From an uncultured Burkholderiales bacterium (GTDB lineage: Bacteria > Pseudomonadota > Gammaproteobacteria > Burkholderiales > Burkholderiaceae_C): DNA of 38,119 bases. Both the position numbers and the translations under genes were made by a program. The stretch is taken from positions 1-38,119 of the forward strand of contig CAIMVC010000029.1 of assembly GCA_903844825.1 (NCBI GenBank), in the 5' to 3' direction. Numbering within the stretch: position 1 is the first letter of the stretch; the number at the start of each line of letters is the position of its first letter. Below, one piece after another: positions 34,139 to 38,119 of the stretch. Under the pieces are notes generated by a model, which saw only the letters and a list, made by a program, of their open reading frames with translations, was not told the DNA's origin and searched no databases.

Positions 34139-34813
34139 TTAGACCAAACCGAGCTCGGCCATCGAAACGGCCTGCGTGGCGGTGACGACGAAGTGGTCGA
34201 GCACGCGCACATCAATCAGGCCCAGGGCCGCCTTGAGCGTTTGCGTCAAGACCTCGTCGGCGCGCGAGGGCTGGGCCGTGCCGCTGGGGTGGTTGTGGGC
34301 CAGCACCACGCTGGCCGCGTTCAGGACCATCGCGCGCTGCACCACCTCACGCGGATAAACGCTGGTTTGCGACAAGGTGCCGCGAAACATTTCTTCGAGG
34401 CTGATCAGGCGGTGCTGCGAGTCAAGAAACAAGACCGCGAAAATCTCGTGCGCTCGGCTGCCTAGTTGCAACTGCAGGTACTCGCGCACGGCCTGGGGTG
34501 AGTCAAACAGCGGTTTGTCGCGCAGGCGCTGCGTCAGCGCCCGTCGTGCCAGTTCCACCACCGCCATCAGTTCCGCCCGTTTGGCCGGCCCCAGGCCCTT
34601 GATGCGTTTAAGTCCTTCGGCTGGCGCGTGCAACAACCCGGCCATGCCACCGAAGGTGTCGACCAGTTCCTGCGCCAGTTGCAGAACATTCTTGCCTCTG
34701 ATGCCACTGCGCAAAAGCAAGGCCAGCAGTTCGGCATCGCTCAGGGCTGCGGGGCCACGCGTGAGTATTTTTTCACGCGGTCTGGCATCTTTGGGTAAGT
34801 CTTTAAGTAACAT
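34139..34813 (-). CDS. radC: DNA repair protein RadC (MPN+/JAMM)
   Basis: A 224-residue protein. The N-terminal part ([37 protein letters not shown]) has the helix-hairpin-helix-like region [24 protein letters not shown]. The C-terminal MPN domain has the JAMM-type metal motif [21 protein letters not shown] 34813 is preceded by TATGCT six bases upstream, with no Shine-Dalgarno; a longer in-frame start (34858) would overlap the slpA promoter. RadC was named for repair, but its function is unclear. It heads the radC-smr unit and is divergent from slpA. Confidence 0.93.
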   Translation of the reverse strand: MLLKDLPKDARPREKILTRGPAALSDAELLALLLRSGIRGKNVLQLAQELVDTFGGMAGLLHAPAEGLKRIKGLGPAKRAELMAVVELARRALTQRLRDKPLFDSPQAVREYLQLQLGSRAHEIFAVLFLDSQHRLISLEEMFRGTLSQTSVYPREVVQRAMVLNAASVVLAHNHPSGTAQPSRADEVLTQTLKAALGLIDVRVLDHFVVTATQAVSMAELGLV

Positions 34814-34819
34814 GCCGCA

Positions 34820-34825
34820 GCATAG
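34820..34825 (-). promoter_or_regulatory. Candidate -10 (TATGCT) for radC
   Basis: Read on the minus strand, TATGCT ends exactly six bases before the radC ATG, so the transcript would begin at the start codon. No ribosome site lies between them. The -35 is not obvious. Confidence 0.35.
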
Positions 34826-34888
34826 CGCGGCCAGCCTGGGTGCCCGGCGGATATTCACTGAGCCCTCGCTGGCGCTGGCCTATCTTTC

Positions 34889-34894
34889 TACAAT
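34889..34894 (+). promoter_or_regulatory. Candidate -10 (TACAAT) for slpA-ispH
   Basis: TACAAT is close to consensus and lies 61 bp before the slpA ATG at 34956. An in-frame GTG at 34902 would be at about +1, so a leaderless start giving an 18-residue longer SlpA is also possible. Confidence 0.45.
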
Positions 34895-34955
34895 GGCGCT
34901 CGTGCCGTCTGCCGGCTTGTCGGCCTCTGGCGATCTTGTTTCTGAAAGTATTTTT

Positions 34956-35453
34956 ATGTCGTCCCCCGCCAGCGTGTCTGATTCGCCCCTGCCGATCGTC
35001 GGCCCTCACTCTTTTTTGACCCTGCATTACCGCATGGCCGCTGCCGATGCTTCTGGCCGTGCGGGCGCCGACATCATCAACACCTTTAACGACAAACCAG
35101 CGACCCTGAGCCTGGGCACGGGCGAGTTGTCGCCAGCGATCGAGCAGCGACTGCTGGGCCTGATCGAGGGCACGCGAACGAGCTTTGAGTTGCCGCGTGG
35201 TGTCGCTTTTGGAGAGCGCAATCCCGAGCTGGTGCAATGGGTCGCCCGCAAGCTGCTCAACGAATTGGGCGACCCAGCCGAGCAGTACCGGTTGGGCGAC
35301 GTTGTGCAGTTTCCAACGCCGGACGGCATGGGGCAGTACGCGGGGGCCGTGCAGCAGGTCAAGGAAGGGGGCGATGCGGTGCAGTTTGACTTTAACCACC
35401 CCCTGGCCGGCGAAAGTGTTTTGTTCGAAGTCCACATCATTGGAGTCCTATGA
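34956..35453 (+). CDS. slpA: FKBP-type peptidyl-prolyl isomerase SlpA
   Basis: A 165-residue SlpA/FkpB-type [53 protein letters not shown] is the FKBP half; the insert-in-flap region is [22 protein letters not shown]; and the C-terminal strand [21 protein letters not shown] is the family end (NHPLAG). By family it speeds proline isomerisation and chaperones folding in the cytoplasm. ATG 34956 is the only near-family start, although upstream in-frame codons back to GTG 34902 exist. It overlaps ispH as ATGA, the same pair order as in E. coli (fkpB-ispH). Confidence 0.9.
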   Translation: MSSPASVSDSPLPIVGPHSFLTLHYRMAAADASGRAGADIINTFNDKPATLSLGTGELSPAIEQRLLGLIEGTRTSFELPRGVAFGERNPELVQWVARKLLNELGDPAEQYRLGDVVQFPTPDGMGQYAGAVQQVKEGGDAVQFDFNHPLAGESVLFEVHIIGVL

Positions 35454-36445
35454 GCCCGACCTCTACTGCCTTGCCCTCGGGCGGTGCCACGCCAGCGCAC
35501 CGCAATATCATCCTGGCAGAGCCGCGTGGTTTTTGCGCTGGAGTCGACCGCGCCATCGACATCGTTGACCGGGCGCTGGTCAAGTTCGGCGCGCCCATCT
35601 ACGTGCGCCATGAAATCGTGCACAACACCCATGTGGTCAACGACCTCAAGTTGCGTGGCGCCATCTTCATTGAAGACCTGGGCGATGTGCCCGCTGGCGC
35701 CACCTTGATTTTCAGTGCGCACGGCGTGAGCAAGGCCGTGCAAAGGGAGGCCCAGGCGCGTGGCTTTCGGATCTTTGACGCCACCTGCCCGCTGGTGACC
35801 AAGGTGCACGTCGAGGTCGCCAAGCTGCACAAGGAAGGCTACGAGTTCATCATGATTGGCCATAAGGGGCACCCCGAAGTCGAGGGCACCATGGGTCAGC
35901 TCGACAGCGGCATTCATCTGGTCGAAGACGTCGCCGATGTGGCCCGGGTTCAGCCCCGGCAAACCGAGCGCCTGGCGGTGGTGACTCAAACCACTTTGAG
36001 CGTGGACGACTCCGCCGAAATCAGCGCCGCCGTGCGCGCCCGCTTTCCCCACGTTCGCGCTCCCAAACACCAAGACATTTGCTACGCCACCCAAAACCGC
36101 CAGGACGCCGTCAAGGTCCTGAGCTCGCAGGTCGACATGGTGATCGTTGTGGGCAGCCCGACCAGTTCCAACAGCAGCCGGCTGCGCGAACTCGCCGCCC
36201 GGCTGGGCACCGAAGCCTATATGGTCGACGACGCCAGTCAGTTGCAGGTTCAGTGGTTCACCGGCAAAAGCCAGATCGGCCTGACGGCAGGCGCGTCGGC
36301 GCCCGAGGTGCTGGTGCAAGCGGTGATCGAGCGCATTCGGGCCCTGGGCGCTGTGTCTGTGCGAAAGATGCAGGGCATTGAGGAAACCATCAAGTTTCCG
36401 CTGCCCAAAGGTCTCAAGCTCGACCCCGGCTCTGCGCCGAGCTGA
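35450..36445 (+). CDS. ispH: 4-hydroxy-3-methylbut-2-enyl diphosphate reductase IspH
   Basis: A 331-residue iron-sulfur enzyme, the last step of the MEP isoprenoid pathway, yielding IPP and DMAPP. Three cluster cysteines are C29 ([12 protein letters not shown]), C113 ([11 protein letters not shown]) and C211 ([10 protein letters not shown]). [17 protein letters not shown] carries the His-binding region, and PTSSNSSRL and AGASAPE are the substrate motifs. The N-terminal 17 residues are a variable extension. The start overlaps the slpA stop. It is followed by an 85-bp GC-rich gap with short palindromes before serS and no convincing terminator. Confidence 0.96.
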   Translation: MSPTSTALPSGGATPAHRNIILAEPRGFCAGVDRAIDIVDRALVKFGAPIYVRHEIVHNTHVVNDLKLRGAIFIEDLGDVPAGATLIFSAHGVSKAVQREAQARGFRIFDATCPLVTKVHVEVAKLHKEGYEFIMIGHKGHPEVEGTMGQLDSGIHLVEDVADVARVQPRQTERLAVVTQTTLSVDDSAEISAAVRARFPHVRAPKHQDICYATQNRQDAVKVLSSQVDMVIVVGSPTSSNSSRLRELAARLGTEAYMVDDASQLQVQWFTGKSQIGLTAGASAPEVLVQAVIERIRALGAVSVRKMQGIEETIKFPLPKGLKLDPGSAPS

Positions 36446-36518
36446 GCGCCCGGGCCCGCGCGGGCGAGGCGGGCGAACAGGGCATGCGGCGTTGGCGGGC
36501 CAACATGGGCCTGTCCAC

Positions 36519-37871
<1,353 letters not shown>

Positions 37872-37937
37872 CACCCCTCGCTCGGTTCTGAGAAATGACC
37901 GGTGGCATGCTGTAGAATCAGCAGTGTTTCGAGAGTC

Positions 37938-38027
<90 letters not shown>

Positions 38028-38072
38028 TACAAAGACCTCAAACCTGCTCAGCAGGCCTTGAGGCAGCCTCAG

Positions 38073-38096
38073 GCCCCGCACCACGCGGGGCTTTTT
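38073..38096 (+). terminator. Intrinsic terminator after tRNA-Ser
   Basis: A 7-bp stem GCCCCGC/GCGGGGC with a five-base loop is followed by TTTTT. A smaller palindrome TGAGGCAGCCTCA precedes it. It lies 46 bases after the CCA end. Confidence 0.9.
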
Positions 38097-38119
38097 GCTA
38101 TGGGCTCCTGACTGCGACC

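Noticed and set aside
36454..36465. GCCCGCGCGGGC palindrome after ispH as a terminator
   Set aside because: No loop and no T-tract; probably just GC-rich spacer.

Overview
The window looks like chromosomal DNA of a betaproteobacterium in the Burkholderiales, most likely Comamonadaceae (Rhodoferax/Polaromonas-like). This is inferred from the high GC, a Bug/TctC-type binding protein, the five-step hut pathway with hutF and hutG, the DUF3305/DUF3306/Tat-peptide formate dehydrogenase locus, and a GC-rich intergenic repeat that I associate with that family. No database search was possible.

Layout. (1) 1-2917: the 5' end of a LysR regulator on the minus strand, facing a Bug/TctC solute-binding protein and an overlapping FAD oxidoreductase. 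(2) 3011-7878: a two-gene cytosolic NAD-linked formate dehydrogenase, with a natural FdsG-FdsB fusion followed by FdsA. (3) 7963-18926, minus strand: a likely ten-gene hut operon reading binding protein, permease, ATPase, hutC, hutH, hutU, hutD, hutI, hutF, hutG, with many ATGA-type overlaps. A perfect 14-bp palindrome at 19011-19024 resembles a HutC operator. (4) 19268-29402, plus strand: a periplasmic (Tat-exported) formate dehydrogenase locus with DUF3305, DUF3306, a 710-residue multi-cluster ferredoxin-like protein, a TorD-type chaperone, a 68-residue Tat-signal protein, FdhA, FdhB, a small lipoprotein, cytochrome b FdhC and a secreted Ala/Lys-rich protein, ended by an intrinsic terminator. 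(5) 29474-30313: fdhD, then a 32-bp triple tandem repeat. (6) 30455-38119: ordinary chromosome with a large FtsX/YbbP-like permease, group II truncated haemoglobin, Smr protein, RadC, SlpA, IspH, SerS and tRNA-Ser(CGA).

How it fits together. The hutF/hutG branch of histidine breakdown ends with glutamate plus free formate. Here that pathway lies directly between two formate dehydrogenases: a cytosolic NAD+-reducing one, convergent with hutG, and a periplasmic quinone-linked one, divergent from the hut promoter. FdhD, needed to sulfurate the molybdenum cofactor of such enzymes, lies at the end of the block. I read 3.0-30.3 kb as a candidate histidine-to-formate-to-electron-transport supercluster. 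Its least characterised parts are the DUF3305/DUF3306/ferredoxin module, the 68-residue Tat protein, the lipoprotein and the Ala/Lys-rich protein, and the HutC-linked taurine/nitrate-type ABC importer.
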